From Helicoverpa zea (taxonomy: Eukaryota; Arthropoda; Insecta; Lepidoptera; Noctuidae), in assembly GCF_022581195.2 (NCBI RefSeq), contig NC_061455.1, positions 6,196,120 to 6,260,119 on the forward strand: a stretch of DNA of 64,000 nucleotides, written 5' to 3'. How positions within the stretch are numbered: position 1 is the first letter of the stretch; each line of letters starts with the position of its first letter. Of the stretch, positions 24,666 to 38,800 are shown piece by piece. A program made the position numbers and the translations under genes. The notes beneath the pieces are model-generated. The model was given only the letters and a program-made list of their open reading frames with translations, had not been told where the DNA came from and made no database searches.

Positions 24666-24775
24666 AATGAGTCATCATCATCAGCAGGCGCATAGGGTAG
24701 CATAGTTTCACTACTGGGGAGAAACACTTGTATGACGGGGATTTTCTGTGCACTTACTCACTATGGTAAGGCTGA

Positions 24776-25127
24776 CCCCACATTAGGCGTGCGCGATCCT
24801 CGGGCGTGTGAGAAGCGCGGGCGTCGCGAGCACGCTGCATGAACGTCGCGTTTTGCTGCCCTGCGGCATGTGTGAAGAGTGCAAGCGACGCGCTCGCGGC
24901 GAGCACGCGGCGCTCGAGTTGCGTTCTTACCCCTTCGCCCTATCCCCGCCGCCCGCTAAACGCCTTAGCAGTTAAACGTCAAGGAGAGCGGCGCGTGCGC
25001 GCCGCGAGCGCGCTGTAGGTAAATGCCGCAGGGCAGCAAAACGCAACGCTCACGCAGCACGCTCGCGACGCACGCGCGGCGCCCGCGCTACTCACACGCC
25101 CGAGGATCGCGCACGCCTAATGTGGGG
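24776..25127. mobile_element. CpG-rich fold-back MITE inside Helitron copy 2
   Basis: Begins CCCCACATTAGGCG and ends CGCCTAATGTGGGG. Alignable to the 350-bp element at 19496 with scattered substitutions, many at CpG sites. Confidence 0.75.
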
Positions 25128-26881
25128 GAGGCCTAAGCCGGGACTCCACCGAAATGTTTGCATTAGTTCACGAATAGGCAAAATATACGTATCTGTGAGA
25201 GTCCACTTCATGTGTTCGTACTTGAAACCTGCAGTTTTGCCAAGATTTTCAAAATATACGCTTGCAATTTGTCATTTATTGGTGGAGCCAGCAAATCGAA
25301 AGAAACATAAGTGTTGTATACTGTGCGTCACTACCGCACACCGGGAAAATTTCGCTCTTGCGGAGGACGTTTATATACCATATTTTGTGTCACACAGGAC
25401 GACAGTAAGTATCCACCGAAATACTTTCAAAGATCTGATGAACGAACAAATCAGACCTGACTTGGTCACCTGGGGCCAATCAGAGCTCTATGAAGCGATC
25501 ATATGCTTTGGCTCCTACTGTTATTGTGGTTTCTGAAAATTTATTCACCTCATTCAACGATGAATGTTATTCTGATGGTACTATTAAGAACACTTGCTTA
25601 GTGCAGAAGCTGACGTTGGCAGGTCGACTCTTTTGACTTCTCGAATAGGATACCATTGGTTTTTGTGCAATGCACACCTGCAAAGCATGCTGGATTAGGA
25701 TAGGATACAGGTGGATAGGATTTGCAACAGAAAACAATTCTGTCTTTGTGATTGAATGACATAAAACGTAGTTTTATATAAAAGGTGTTTTTTTAGACTT
25801 GGCTCGGGTCTTACTGAGACTGTTCGTAATCGTGACCAGTGTATTTGCGATCAGAAGTAAGCATGTCTCTGGTATGCGACGCGCAATTTGTACGTTTTCA
25901 GACGCATAAAGCAATTTACGTGTGTATGGTATTAAATCGAGAAAGCTCCCATTTCTTATCTGCACTTTGTATCTGGGCTTGTTCTTAAAGCTACAGAATC
26001 CTACATTACCTACCTACCTCACGCTTAGCAGCGCTTGCGAGAGACAGATCCTCCTTTTTTCTAGGATTAAGTTTACATATTTTGCATCAGAAAAAATAAT
26101 TAAGGTCTACTTAATACTACTCACTCAAAGTAATTTGTTTTAAGGCCACCACATTAGTGGAAGATAAGCTAAACTATGTTTATGAAAAAATCCTGATATG
26201 AACTCCATCTGTAACTTTAAATGATAATTAATTGTTATACTAAAGTCATCATTTCTGACATAATGTTCAAAAAATAATTTAGATGGCACCGTTTTACATT
26301 TGGCTGAGAACTATTAATTTTCCTTTCATCAAGGTAATAATTATAATTGGATTTTGATGTGGCACGGCAAACTGACAAACACTATTGAAATGTCTATCGA
26401 AAAATTACACTACGTGTTAAAATATAGTGAATTACGGAAAATACACAACTCCATCTGTTGAAATAATAATCCTCTATAAATAATGTATGGTAATTTATTG
26501 TCATTTACCACCTCGCTCCTTTGACAAATTTTATGTATTTTATTTAACACAGATTACCACAGATGGAGCTACTTTAACCTTGGCTAAACAAAATTTTCAT
26601 ATTTTTTTTTTCTTCCGAAGTTACTTATGAAGGTGTGATTTTCTGTGTAAAGGTTAATAATAGGCCGATCAACTAATATAAGTACAACATTCAAATGTAC
26701 AGTTTTGATAAACAGATTGCGTGTCGTAATATTTTACATCTTGAATTCACAAAATTAATCATATCTTTTGATAGAGTGAATCGATTTCGATGAAACAAAA
26801 ACTAAGTAATACCCCAAGTTACGTAGAATTTTTGTGTATAAGCATTGTCTGCATTGAATTCGTAGATTTTACGTGAATCCC

Positions 26882-26940
26882 GAACAAACAAACAGATAAA
26901 CAGACAAACAGACAAACAGACAAACAGACAAACAGACAAA
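26882..26940. repeat. (acaaacag)n microsatellite in Helitron copy 2
   Basis: Same run and same relative place as 21582-21640. Confidence 0.9.
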
Positions 26941-27059
26941 AATGATAAAAATGATGGAAATGGGTTCTGTTAGTTATCCTTTAACATGCTGGCTATTTTT
27001 TTTGTCAATTTCTTCAATGTACAAAAATTACTTTTCTACAGATTTATTATATGTATAGA

Positions 27060-29747
27060 TTATCGCGACTCGACTGTCACGAAGCTGGAGTACATAAATG
27101 TAGGGGTGTGCTATGTATTGTAATGGAATTATTGATAACGTGTTTGTTTACTGTTGACACTAGTTTCTATTGTGTTTTATTTATGTATTCCTTTTTAAAA
27201 TTTTCATGTATGAGAGCACTTCTAATTATCCATAGGTCATTAGTAACGTGTTGACACAAAGGAGAGAACACAAAGATATTCCAGGCAGGTACATCTGCTC
27301 GGTATCCTCTCCAGCCTTACCTAAGGGTATGGACGTGTCTCTGCAAAATGTTGGCCTAAACACGTTCACTATTGTCTAATCTATTTATTTCAGAACCAAC
27401 ATCCTTCAGACTTACTAACCGTTCATAATTGTCCAAATTGAAAGAAATTATTTATGTTAAAAATATTTCAGAGAGGATACAAAAATGCTGATTACAAACA
27501 ACTCTATTTTTCCCGTGACTTGTACTTTGTTTACGGTTAAAAAAAGGCAAAGGCTTTTTGGTTTCAGTTAATACAAAGGCTCGTCGACGAGTGAAGCGCT
27601 TTTTTGCTAGTTTACCTCTCACGACGTCTACCGTCCCTATGGACCATTTTATTTTTGCTTCGTTCTCATCTTTTCGTCGAGACTTACAGGTATTAATTAT
27701 CTTGAACTCGAATTCGCTTCGTTTGCGATGAAAAATGTCAAACGGCAAATCTTGGCGAATAAAATTCTTTCAACTTTTTAATCAGTGGAAAAGGCAGCGG
27801 TGCATTTAATTCCGTTTTATAGTTGATAGGTTTACAGTAACTACGTTTCTGTATATTCGTACAGTTATTAAATAAACTGTTGAATGTAGCTGTTTGATAC
27901 AATCAAACTTACCTTAATACACACAAATTACACTTCTAGCAACAAAAAGTAAGCACGCATAACGTACTGCATAAACCCAAAGCGCCACAAACCAGTGCAA
28001 CTGTGACCAAATTGCTTAATTTGAACGGCCGTATTAATTATGTATGAGGGTGCGACACTCCTGTCCTCGCCAGATACGACGTTCTACGTAACTATAAAAA
28101 GATTGCCACGACATTTTCATAGTAAACACGTCAAGTTAATTTTATACATGGAGAACGGACCTTAACTCGTTAAAATGTATATGAGGGCAGTTACTGCTGA
28201 TAATATACTGTTTTGCGGCTTAAATACTACGGCTACGAATTAATTGTAACTCTATTTGTTTTTTAACTTGTAGGAATAGCTTTTTGTTTTTTTTTTCCCA
28301 TTTAACCTGTCGGTGGTTTTGTGAAGCGGACTTCAAACTTTTGATTCCCAAAAAACAAATATTTCCAGTTAAAACTAATCCCGACGGCTTACGCGAAAAA
28401 TATTTCCCAGAATTTTCACGGACTTCCTATTCGGTACAGATTTCGGAACAGCTGTTGCACCAGCTGTAACAGCTGACGGCAAACAAAACCTTACCACGAT
28501 ACTCGTACACGACAACAAACAGCGCGCTCTTCAATTCTAATACGTTATTAATTCTATGAACTGTATGCAGTGAAACACATTATACTATTCAGCGTAGTGC
28601 AACTATTAGTCCGTTTGCCAACACTTACACTTCAACGTCCCACTTATTCAGTACTCCATAAACTGTAAGCGATGCCTTTACAACTAACCGTGAATCATAA
28701 ACAAGCCTCGACAAGCCTCGACTCGTGTGAAACTTTGTTCAAATTATGGACGCTGCATTCGGATGCTGTATGTAGGAAAACAAAGATTAAGTTAAGTCCA
28801 GCTATAGATTATAACAGATACGACTTTTTTACCGCTTCAGTAGATACGTCAAAAGTTACATCGTGATACTAAGATAATATAAGTTTCGCTCAAGTTGTCG
28901 GCATAAACAAAGATACACACACAGTTCGCTGTAAGTAAACTTATCTTAACTTGTATGATACGAGAGAAAATATTATGAGCGTAGTTACTCACGTATGAAG
29001 GTAAAGAGTCAGATTAGCAGGACGCGTGTGACTCTCATTACAGGAAATTGCCGTAATTATGAAGATTAATCCTGAAAATGAGGCATTACACCAACAACGT
29101 AGATATAACGGCACAAATCTTCTTTGTGTACGTGAGGGTAGGCGTTTAACAGCTTCGCCCCTTCGACGAATGCCGACTTCAAACAGTAGTTCAACTTTAG
29201 GTCGTTAGTGGCCGAGATTTTGTAGACCCTTTAGATGTTCGTCGGACGAATAATAATACTGCGGATAAAAGTTGTAAAATGTACAATACATGCGAGAAAA
29301 GATAAGTATTGTCGAAGCTTTGTTTTGTTTTTGGAGAATTGGCGCTTTCACACCGGAGGATCTTGTACACTGTACCTATATGATTTTTTTTTCTATACGC
29401 ACCAAAAAACCTATCACGCGGTTTTGTTGTCAGTTGTTTTCTGTTACGTGCAAACGTGATTTACAGTAACTACGATTCATCAACTTGCTATGTCAACTAA
29501 AAAGTAATACACAGGATTAATTTAAACATCATGTTAATACACAATGTTCTACAAATTAAAACTTCTGATTTAGGTACGAATATTGTAACAAAGGTTTAAC
29601 AAAATGATAATTTGCGGACGCATAAATTGAGCAGTGTTTGTTTACTCTACTGAGGACCTTATCAGTAAGTCTGTTTGTAACAATACAGGTCAACTACTGC
29701 TTTATAAAGTAATTGTTTGACTGTCGGCGATAAACACAAAACTACGT
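27060..29747. other. Unique non-coding DNA
   Basis: No supported gene. The open frame at 27452-27748 (minus) is basic and featureless; its perfect repetition at 53210-53506 only reflects the assembly duplication. TATAAAAAG at about 28092 has no downstream gene. Confidence 0.5.
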
Positions 29748-29749
29748 TA

Positions 29750-29885
29750 CAGTTACCGGCACGGATGTCGGGCCCTGACCTTCACCTGCGCACAAGCGAT
29801 TTACTGCCTTATTGCCTTATGCGTACGGGTGCGCAAAGCGATCCCCACTCTTCCGCCGAGAGCCCGACATCCGTGCCGGTAACTG
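29750..29885. mobile_element. Tc1/mariner-type MITE, TA-flanked
   Basis: Perfect 24-bp terminal inverted repeats (CAGTTACCGGCACGGATGTC... at 29750-29773 and its complement at 29862-29885), flanked on both sides by TA (29748-29749 and 29886-29887). TA duplication and a CAG start are hallmarks of the Tc1/mariner superfamily. It is only 136 bp, GC-rich and non-coding, so it would depend on a transposase elsewhere. The loop contains further complementary pieces (cctgcgcac / gtgcgca). Perfect arms suggest recent insertion or selection for pairing. The open frame across it (29717-29917) is a shadow. Confidence 0.75.
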
Positions 29886-29887
29886 TA

Positions 29888-32800
29888 CAGATTTTTATTA
29901 CTCAATTTTTAGCTTAAAGGTTTTTTCTGCCTAAAGAAAATCGAAACCACTAAGGTAGCCTGTAAAGCTATATAAGTTAAACTGAGATTGTGTAAAAAAC
30001 AAATAAAACTTCTTATTTCCATAACACTCTACAGTTAATATGAGTTATTTCACTTTTCATTATCTTATAAATCCTAAAACGGTCCCCATAAAAACAGAAA
30101 ATAGTATTGAACTTTGCATTTGTCGCGTTTCATATACACGTCACAAAGTCAATAAGGACAAACAACAGAGGAAGCGAGAAACTTTACAAATGCAGATATC
30201 ATACGGGAAAAAATGCTGCGTCTCTCGGAACGTATTGAACCAGTTTCATTTCTTTTGTAACGTGAAAGTTTCAAAAACTATTCACTTACCTGTTTATATC
30301 AGGGATATGTTATTCATAGTTCCAATGTCAACAATATTCCAAATGTAAAAAGCTTTTTTTATATTGAAAATGTTTTTTTTATTATTATTTTTTTTGTAAT
30401 GAATAGTTAAAAGATTTGATTATCGATTCACTGATGTTATTCCATGAAATGTTAAATGAATTTTTTTTCATATTCGATTTATAATATGCCTATTTATTTA
30501 GAACGACATGCTTTAATTGTTATTTATTTAAAGGCTGCATTACATTTTATAACTCCACACAGTTCAATTAAGTAATACAATCGTATTATAACTCAAGAAT
30601 TCTAATGCTGTATAAATACAAAGTAAGTTATAAAGGTTTTAAGTACACACACACATACATTACTAGTTTAAATAGAATTACCTAATCACACACACACACA
30701 CATACGTTGTTTGCATGCAATCGAGCTAAGTACACTCATAATTTGCTTGTAACTACCCAGGGCGTGGTTATGTGGTCATTGATTCAGATACATTAGTCAA
30801 GACACCAGTCAAGCGAAAGATTAGGCCTATGGTTCACTGCCAATTCGATAGCATTACACACCGTATGTGTACATGCCTTAATTAACTATAGCTTTTGTAT
30901 CCTCCGGCTAATAGTACCTTTGTCTTGGGTCATTTGAATATTAAATTATGTTTATCCTATATGTTATTAAGCCTATTGCAGTTTGTGATTGGACAAAGGA
31001 CTGTGGCGAGCTGTTTGCGAAATTAGTTCTATATTATCAGGACCACTTCCAAGTTATGCGTACATTTGGGCCGGTTCCGGGTTCTAAATTCAAATTAAAA
31101 CAAAAAGGCCAGTGAGAACACGTTAGGAATGTGAACTTTTTGTAACCGTATTGTCGCAAAATGTTGGGCGCAATAATATCCTTTTCAGAGTAAAATTCGG
31201 TTCGATTTTGCTGAAATAAAATTAAAAGTAGGGTTTAAACTCTTTACACCAACCTTATAAACAATATGAATGGATTATAATTTTATACAGCAAAAATATT
31301 TTTTTTGCATCAGTGTTTTTTACTGTAGGAAAAATGTTTTGAGTTTTTTATATTCAATTCCGACCAACTTTTAAAACGTGAGTAAGACTGTAAAATTTAT
31401 ACGAATACCCAGATGAGCTTGTAAAAAAACTTTTTATATTATTAAAAAACAAGAAAGTACCACATTAAATCCACGTTTATGGCGCCGAAATTAAAATTGT
31501 TGTACAACTTTTTCGCGTAATAAATCCAGCTTAAAGTATTTGTTCGTAAAAAATAAAATTCGGTGCACTTTCATAAAAGCAAGATGTCATAAACTGTGTT
31601 ATGAATAGGGAGGGGTGCAGGGTGGAAAAGGGGGAGGGGGGTATGTGTAAACATGCTGTAAAAACAAAAATGTTAGCTATCTAACGGACACAATATAACC
31701 CGTTCATGCATGGATCATATTAGATTTATGTACATTGAATAGAATATTATTTTATTGCTCATATGGACTAAGCATAGGTCTTTTTAGCATATTTTTGTGA
31801 AACGTCAATGATAACGAAAATATTTATTTTCTGAATTAGTTTTGTAGCCTAATTTAAGCACCGAAAAAAATTTGGCTTTACACGGCCTATAATCACTCAA
31901 GAGACAACAACAAGACCAAGCCGAACCAGTTATCAACTTAGACGGCGAACCAATTTTTGGGTTCACCCTTTAAATTCCATCAATGACTAGCTGTCCTTAT
32001 AAATTCATTAGCATAAAGTTTCCGATCTCAATACCATTTGAACTTCATCTTTTGATGCAGGATTACTTCATAAGTTTTCAGAGAAATTCAATTACTAAGC
32101 TATCGAAAGGAACAACATTTAGAGGAGGTAGGAAAAGGAACTTAAATTACATTAATAGAGTAATATTTCATCGATGTATTTTATAATCATTATTGAATAG
32201 GGAAAGCCAATAAGCACTGGAATATTTTATTACTTAGGTTGCAAACTGAAAAAGATGTAATCGCATTATTTCATGTCTTGTTTAAACATAGTCGTTTTAT
32301 AGTTACTCACATATAAAATAAATTGATTAGAGAATGAAATATTTATAGACAAACCCTTTGTGCCTACCTTTATAATTATCGTATTATCATCTGCTTACCC
32401 TTTGCAAAAGTATCACGTTAAGCTTCCCACAGTGTCAGCGAACGCATATTCACTTATACCCCAATCGACCATTATCCTGGTTTCAATTTCAATCTTATAT
32501 TCTCATCTTGACTCAACTGTATATTACATACGTGACAAAAATGTTAGGTAATGCAAAGCATCGTCGACTTATGACTAAATGCCCCCCACTGAGGAGACGG
32601 CAGCGAGGCAATATTAATATCTACATACGTAATACGCTCACTTCGTCTTCATAAGTCGGCCACGTACATATTACGCAATTTTTATTACGTCCCGGCCTAG
32701 CCACCCTTCTTGAGGAATTTACTAAACAAGAAACTGCAATTTCCTGTGACTAATTCATTGCTGTTATTAATCTTGTGGCTTGTATTCTTATTTTCTGCTG

Positions 32801-35800
32801 GAATGTGGTCAAATGTTGTGGTTGACCGTTTACGTTTGCTTTTCTGTGGCCTTTTATAGATATTTTGTTGTTATCCTGTTTATTTTTGGGGGATGGGATA
32901 TCAAATATGATTTTATTATGTTAATATGGAATCACATAAAGCTGGTTAGAAGAATGACACGAATATAATTTGTCAATAACGCTGAAATGCTTGAAACAAG
33001 ATCTCTATATAAAAGAAGCTGAACAAACGCTGAACTTTAAAAACATTTCCACGACGTTCCCATAAATTGCATTTAAATCATCGTTAATAAACTATCGTGC
33101 AGAAACACGCGTTCATAAAAATTGTAACGTGTGTAATGCTCCGAGAACGATAGATCACTTTGAGTATGGGACACCGGCGCGCCGTGCATACATTGAGTTA
33201 AGTGCCACTTAGCTGCTAGGTAGCACAATTCTACCTACATGTGTAGTCACTGTATTGGCATGTCTTCACTTATGTAAACACTGCTAAGTATGCTACAGTA
33301 TTCTATATGGATTTCTGATAGATAAAGTGGATATTTGTGGGGATTTCACGAAAATATTTGATTTGACATAACATTTTAAAACTTTTATTTTGTGAAAAGT
33401 AGGCAAATTGGGGCCTGCGGCAGTAGTATAAGGCATGTGCCATTGATACAATAATTTATTTCGACTTTAAAGCCTTCGTAGAAAAAAATACCTATTAAAG
33501 TAAATGTTTAAGGCTATACAATTTTACCTGACCAAACCGTAATGTGCAATAGGCGTTCATCCCAAATTAAAGTGGTTTTCGGTCAATAAGCTCGTATTGA
33601 CTGAAACACCACGAATTAATTAGAACGCAATGTCAAACAGCGCGCCGCTACAGAAACAACACTGTTTAATACGATATGTGTGTAAAACGTAATGTTACCA
33701 TAATTTGATGTACCAAGAAGTGGAATAATGATAATTTCAACTATGAGTACCCGTACACGGGAGACTTTTTAGTCGGCGACAGTTTGATCGGGTGCTTGAT
33801 AAGTATGAAGATGAATGGAAGTACACACGTATTCACCTGGAATCAGACCGACTGCAAACTGATTGAAAAAAGAGTGCCTACTCGTATTTAATAAATTAAA
33901 TTATTAGTAAGTATTAAACAGTTGCGTTTTGGTCTGAACTGTAAATTATAATCGAGAATAGTAGAGGGATTTATCAGAGAAAACCCTTGTTAGTTGTATG
34001 TACGTGAGAGATGTGTTTCAGCGCATAATATACCTACAGGGACCATGTTTTTGGTTATAATAGAAAGCGTGAGATAATGTTTAATAATTTTTATCTTTTG
34101 TATCGGGTACAATACTACAGTACATTTTCCCTAATTATTATATTTCTGACGTCATGAGTTTGAATTTTAACAAATAGTAGCACAATACAGACAGCATTAA
34201 TTTCAAAGGGTAATCAAACGACAATGTTAAATGAACACCGACACAAATTCCAAACGATTAATTTCACGTCGAAGAACAAAAAGAGTGAACCGAAATAAAT
34301 TCTCAACTTCCGCACTCGCCCGTTTATGAAAAGAAAAAAAAACCCCGATCAACTTTGTGAAACAGAATTTTATTTATTATTTTCGTTTAGAGCGATCAAC
34401 TGTGTAAAGAAGAGAGTGTCGCCAGATATTGTTGGCATAAATCATTTTTCAATTCAATTTAAACGACACAGTGTGTTGTTGTTCCCGATACAGGGCAACT
34501 CGCAAGGAGCTCGCGACTGCCAGTGGATACACCAAGCATTTTTCTTCAACATTTATTTTCAAACATTTATGTATTTCTATTATTTTATACTACAACCACA
34601 AAACTGATTTAATCGTTGTTCGAAACTGTTTTTATTTATACAAACCGTATAGTGGTTTCATTTCATACTAAAATAAAAGAAAACTAATAAATTGATGAAG
34701 CTTATATTTATTTGGAAACCTCAATGTTTATTTAACTTTATGAGCTTTTATTAAAATGTTTGTTGACTTTGGTTAGCAGTGAAATAATTGGTCGGCAAAA
34801 TTGCAATCATAATAGAAACATCAAATATTTTATTTTTGAAATCTGTAGGGAGAGATAAACACCTATAAAAATAACAGTAAAATAAATGACTTCGTATATT
34901 TATATTGCCTACGTATATGTAAATAGAATAGGTCCAGCTTTGTTAGTAACAATGTAAGCGCCACTGAAACCAAATTTGCATTTCCTTAAACCCTTAATGC
35001 AAGGTCCACATTATTCTAACGAGAACCGAAAGCAATTTCGGCTTGCAGTTTATCAAATCCAACATTTAAATGACCAAAGTCGGCTTCTACAAACAACTTG
35101 TTTGGTTGATAGGATGGCATCGGACCGCTCGTATTGCGTTTGTTTGGACCTATAAATCTGTCTCTAACTTCTTCTTAAAGCGAATCTAGTGTTTCGGCGT
35201 CTCGTTCCGCAGACGTTGGAAAACCAATTTTAGTATATTGCATTAAAAGTTGTTGCCAAATGCAGTTTGTGTGTTGATTTTCCCGTTTTCTCACTCCCGC
35301 CCCATTTCGTACCCACATGAATACGTATTAAACTGACTCGTACAAATTGGAATTCACTTACCTACACTTCTTACTACTGCTGTATATTAGAATCGAACGG
35401 TAATGGAAAATTTAACGTTTGATTTGTCGGAAATATCGTACAGGAAGGAAAAAAGTAGGAGATGTGTTTTTGATACGAGGATAAATTTTGTAATCAGATT
35501 TGAATATTGTATAACGCAAATGATTATGAAATTACAGAGTATTTTATAACCTTCTTGGATCTGTCACAATTCCAGTAAATATGGCTCAATACAGTCGTAC
35601 GCTCCAATACGTCGTCGTAAGTTTTATCTAACATCAAAAACGTCCCACTTTTACTAGCGGAGCTAGTTCACGGATAATAACATTCAATTTTAGTCGAAGT
35701 ATTTACGCGTCCCCGCTAGGTCCCAACGCGCCTGATATTTATGGAGGTCTGTAGCAGCCTTCCCAAATTGAAATACATTAATATTTTACCATAAATGCGA

Positions 35801-38800
35801 CACTTTCATGCGGAACATAACGTTATCGTAATTGGATTCTTCCTTCAAAACGATAAACGTCCACATATCATGTGAAAACTACCAGTTTAAGTAATTACAT
35901 GCGCGATATGAGTTATTTATTGTCCTGGAAACTGTATTTTTACAGATACGCACTAAAAACTATTTGATAGCTGGTGTTTGAACAGGTCTGAAAGATAAAA
36001 CAGAAGTTTATAGGTATCCTGTTGTTTATACCATTCCACGTTTTTACCTGTAAGGGCTACAGACCACATCTTCATAAAAAATTGACGGTCGCAACTTGTA
36101 GAGACATAGGTCTGCTATTAAACTTAGGAGCCGGAGTCACGAGACGATAAATAATGCAAGACACATACCTATAAAAATACACGCGCCTTGTCGCACAAAA
36201 GATCACTGAATTCCTAGTCGCATGAGAAGCTACACTTAGAGCCGGCGTTCGTTCACTCGCCGCCAATAACGTTGCGTTCGCAATACTTTTTAATACAGTA
36301 ATGGTTTGCTCATCCATTCAAATACGAATACACGGAGAGATCTTTTTATCTCGCGCCCAAATCGAATTTTCGTCTGTCGAGATATTCCTCAAAGTTGCAA
36401 GCAGAAATTCCTTTGTGTTCCTGTATGTGTAGATATGCTGATATTAGGGATATAAGAAGCGAACCTAGAAAAGAGCATAACTCTGTTTTCTATAGACCCG
36501 GTTGTCCCGAACGATAAGCTTTACCTGCGTCTTCATTTCAGCAAATTGGAAGATTCCTGTAATGGACCGTTTTACAAAATAGCCTCTTTGTCTAAGGAAA
36601 TCGATTGTATAAGCCCTTTGTCCGCTAAAGAACACTGAGATAACAGAGATGAATACTTTTACATCGCTTATATAGCGGTTAGTGCACGGCTGTGATAACA
36701 AAGGTAATTCAAATATTTTCCAGAACATCTCTTGACCTATTTAGGCCGTTCTATGCTCTTCATTTTAATGTTCAGACATAAAATAAAAAATCACCTTACG
36801 ATTAGGACTAGAACTGGCATATCTAATGTTTGGTATACGATTAAAGTATCTCTGCCTACTCATAGGTAGATAATCACCCACCAAAAAGTTAATTTAATGG
36901 TTTCAATATTTTGTATTAAATTCTCAATCATAAAACAGTAAACACATAAAAAACACATTTCGTACCCTACATATCAAAAAGCCATATAAAATAATTTTAT
37001 TAAGTCAGTAGACTTACTGACCCTAGCAAATTGTAAAAATACTCATCAGGCAGCAGGGCTGTCATTAAATCATAATTAGCACGGTCGGATCGCGCCACGG
37101 CAATTTTCTCATTTTCCTTGCAAAATTATTCCAGCGAAATTGTCATAAACATTTTTGTCTCTTGTGTTAAATATTTTACTTTTGTAATTAACGTATTGTT
37201 TTATTTTGTTAGTTATAATTGTAGATCTCTGTTCTAATTTCAAGAAAAGTTGTATTGCACGTTAGTCCACGTTATGGCATGTAACTCTAACATACAATCA
37301 TGCGCATGATTAAAACAACAACACCAATTAATTTAAAATTAAGTCGAAAGAGTATCTCATATTTTTATTGTTCTTGATTGGTTAGACTCAACAATCATAG
37401 GTAAAAATATTATTGTTAACAGAATTGAAGTAACATTGTAACAGGCAATATGTTGTCATCACAGAGTTTCTAAAGAAAAATACTAGTTTAGAAGAAAATG
37501 TGCGATATATTTTATTTTTAGGGTCAAGCAGATCCGCCGCGGAGGGCCATTAAATCACAATTAGAAGTAATGCGGGTGGATGCGTGAGAGGCGACCGGAG
37601 GCTTAGCGGGCGCGGGCCCTAGCCACTGGGCTTTGTCGGACTTACCCTCTTGTCTTTTAATACTTATATTTCACGCCTCCAATAGCTATTGTTGCTAGAA
37701 ATACGTCTTATTAAGGCTTCTCACATATGAGCTGAATAACATCCGAATTTATCTCCATCCAAGACATTGCCAGATAAAACTTTATGATGGCAGTAACATT
37801 TAGGTTACATTTAGAACGGATAAGTAATGAGACGGCGGTGGCTATTTCGGCAAATGTACGTGATGTAGCAGACAATAAGATAGACGTCTGAGGTAACGAC
37901 CATATTCCTTGAAAGCCGTAGGGTTATTGAGAGAACGACGCCTCGACTCGGTCGTCCCAATAGTGGGTCCCATCGGTCGGCCCACCAATATTAGAGGTCG
38001 TAAGGACCGATGTGAGAAACCATCGGGGACATTGGACAAGGTGCAATTGTGAAAAATTGTACGAAGAAGAAATGTAGCTATACCGCGACAGTGAGAGATA
38101 AAACTCCAAGTGGATTCTTAAAGACTTATTACGGTCGAAAAATTACTGAGTATAGGCACTAAATCAATAGATAGCGGTTTATCTAAAACTAGAGTTATTG
38201 CCGTCGAGATAAATGAGAGTGTTTGAAACTAAAACTTTTGCAGTGCGTACTTAGAAAGTAATGTTTACAGTATCAGCAACTTAGGGTTACAAATTATATA
38301 GACTTAGGCTTTTCATTAAAAAACCTCTTTACTTAACGTCGGCTTAGAAATATCTACCGAAAATAAAGGCGTGCACAATAATTGACTTTAAATAAAATAA
38401 TGATTGATTCCTCCCCAATGTCTAATGAGAGTGGACGTGAAGCAGAATTAAATTTCCGGCACTCCGGGGCTCTTTTGTTCTTTACAATCTCATTAACGTG
38501 AAATACTTTACAAATACCGTCCAATTCACCACGAAAATCTTATTATCCGAGATTGAGGATTGTCTCTTATTAACGAGAAAAAAGGGACAACGATTGACCG
38601 GGGAGACGCACCCACAATTTAACACGAATTAACAACCACAATGGCTTGAAATAATGAGGGGAGGGCGAAGTTTTCTGCCGAAGTCTCAGGAGCCTCTCGA
38701 AGCTGGTGATTGATAGATCAAGTTAACGTGCGAACGCACTCGCGGTAATGCCGATTATTGCGTATTGATTCGGTTTTATCTTACGGTATTCCACTTACAT

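Larger units (their letters stand above)
24156..27059 (-). mobile_element. Helitron copy 2, non-autonomous
   Basis: Same termini, hairpin and A|T flanks as the copy at 18957. It is 2.9 kb, about 100 bp longer through small indels (for example extra bases around 24225-24245, 24345-24370 and 24710-24750). Same cargo order: SINE 3' half (24483-24665), fold-back MITE (24776-25127) and (acaaacag)n (26882-26940). The flanks differ from copy 1, which supports independent insertion of closely related copies. The assembly duplicate beginning after the N gap starts inside this element. Confidence 0.8.
25812..38244. repeat. First copy of a 12.43-kb near-identical duplication
   Basis: Matches 51570-64000 in the same orientation. 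The offset is 25758 at the start, 25755 in the middle and 25756 at the end. Differences I could see: one missing base near 30947, a G-run length change and substitution near 31630-31645, a G/T change near 32888, and an A-run length change near 34330. See the gap feature and the findings. Confidence 0.95.

Noticed and set aside
27452..27748. 98-residue open frame found twice unchanged (also 53210-53506)
   Set aside because: The repetition is the assembly duplication, not conservation. The same applies to all pairs offset by about 25756.
33000..33030. TATA-like sequence (tctatataaaag)
   Set aside because: No initiator context or downstream gene; such words are frequent in AT-rich DNA.
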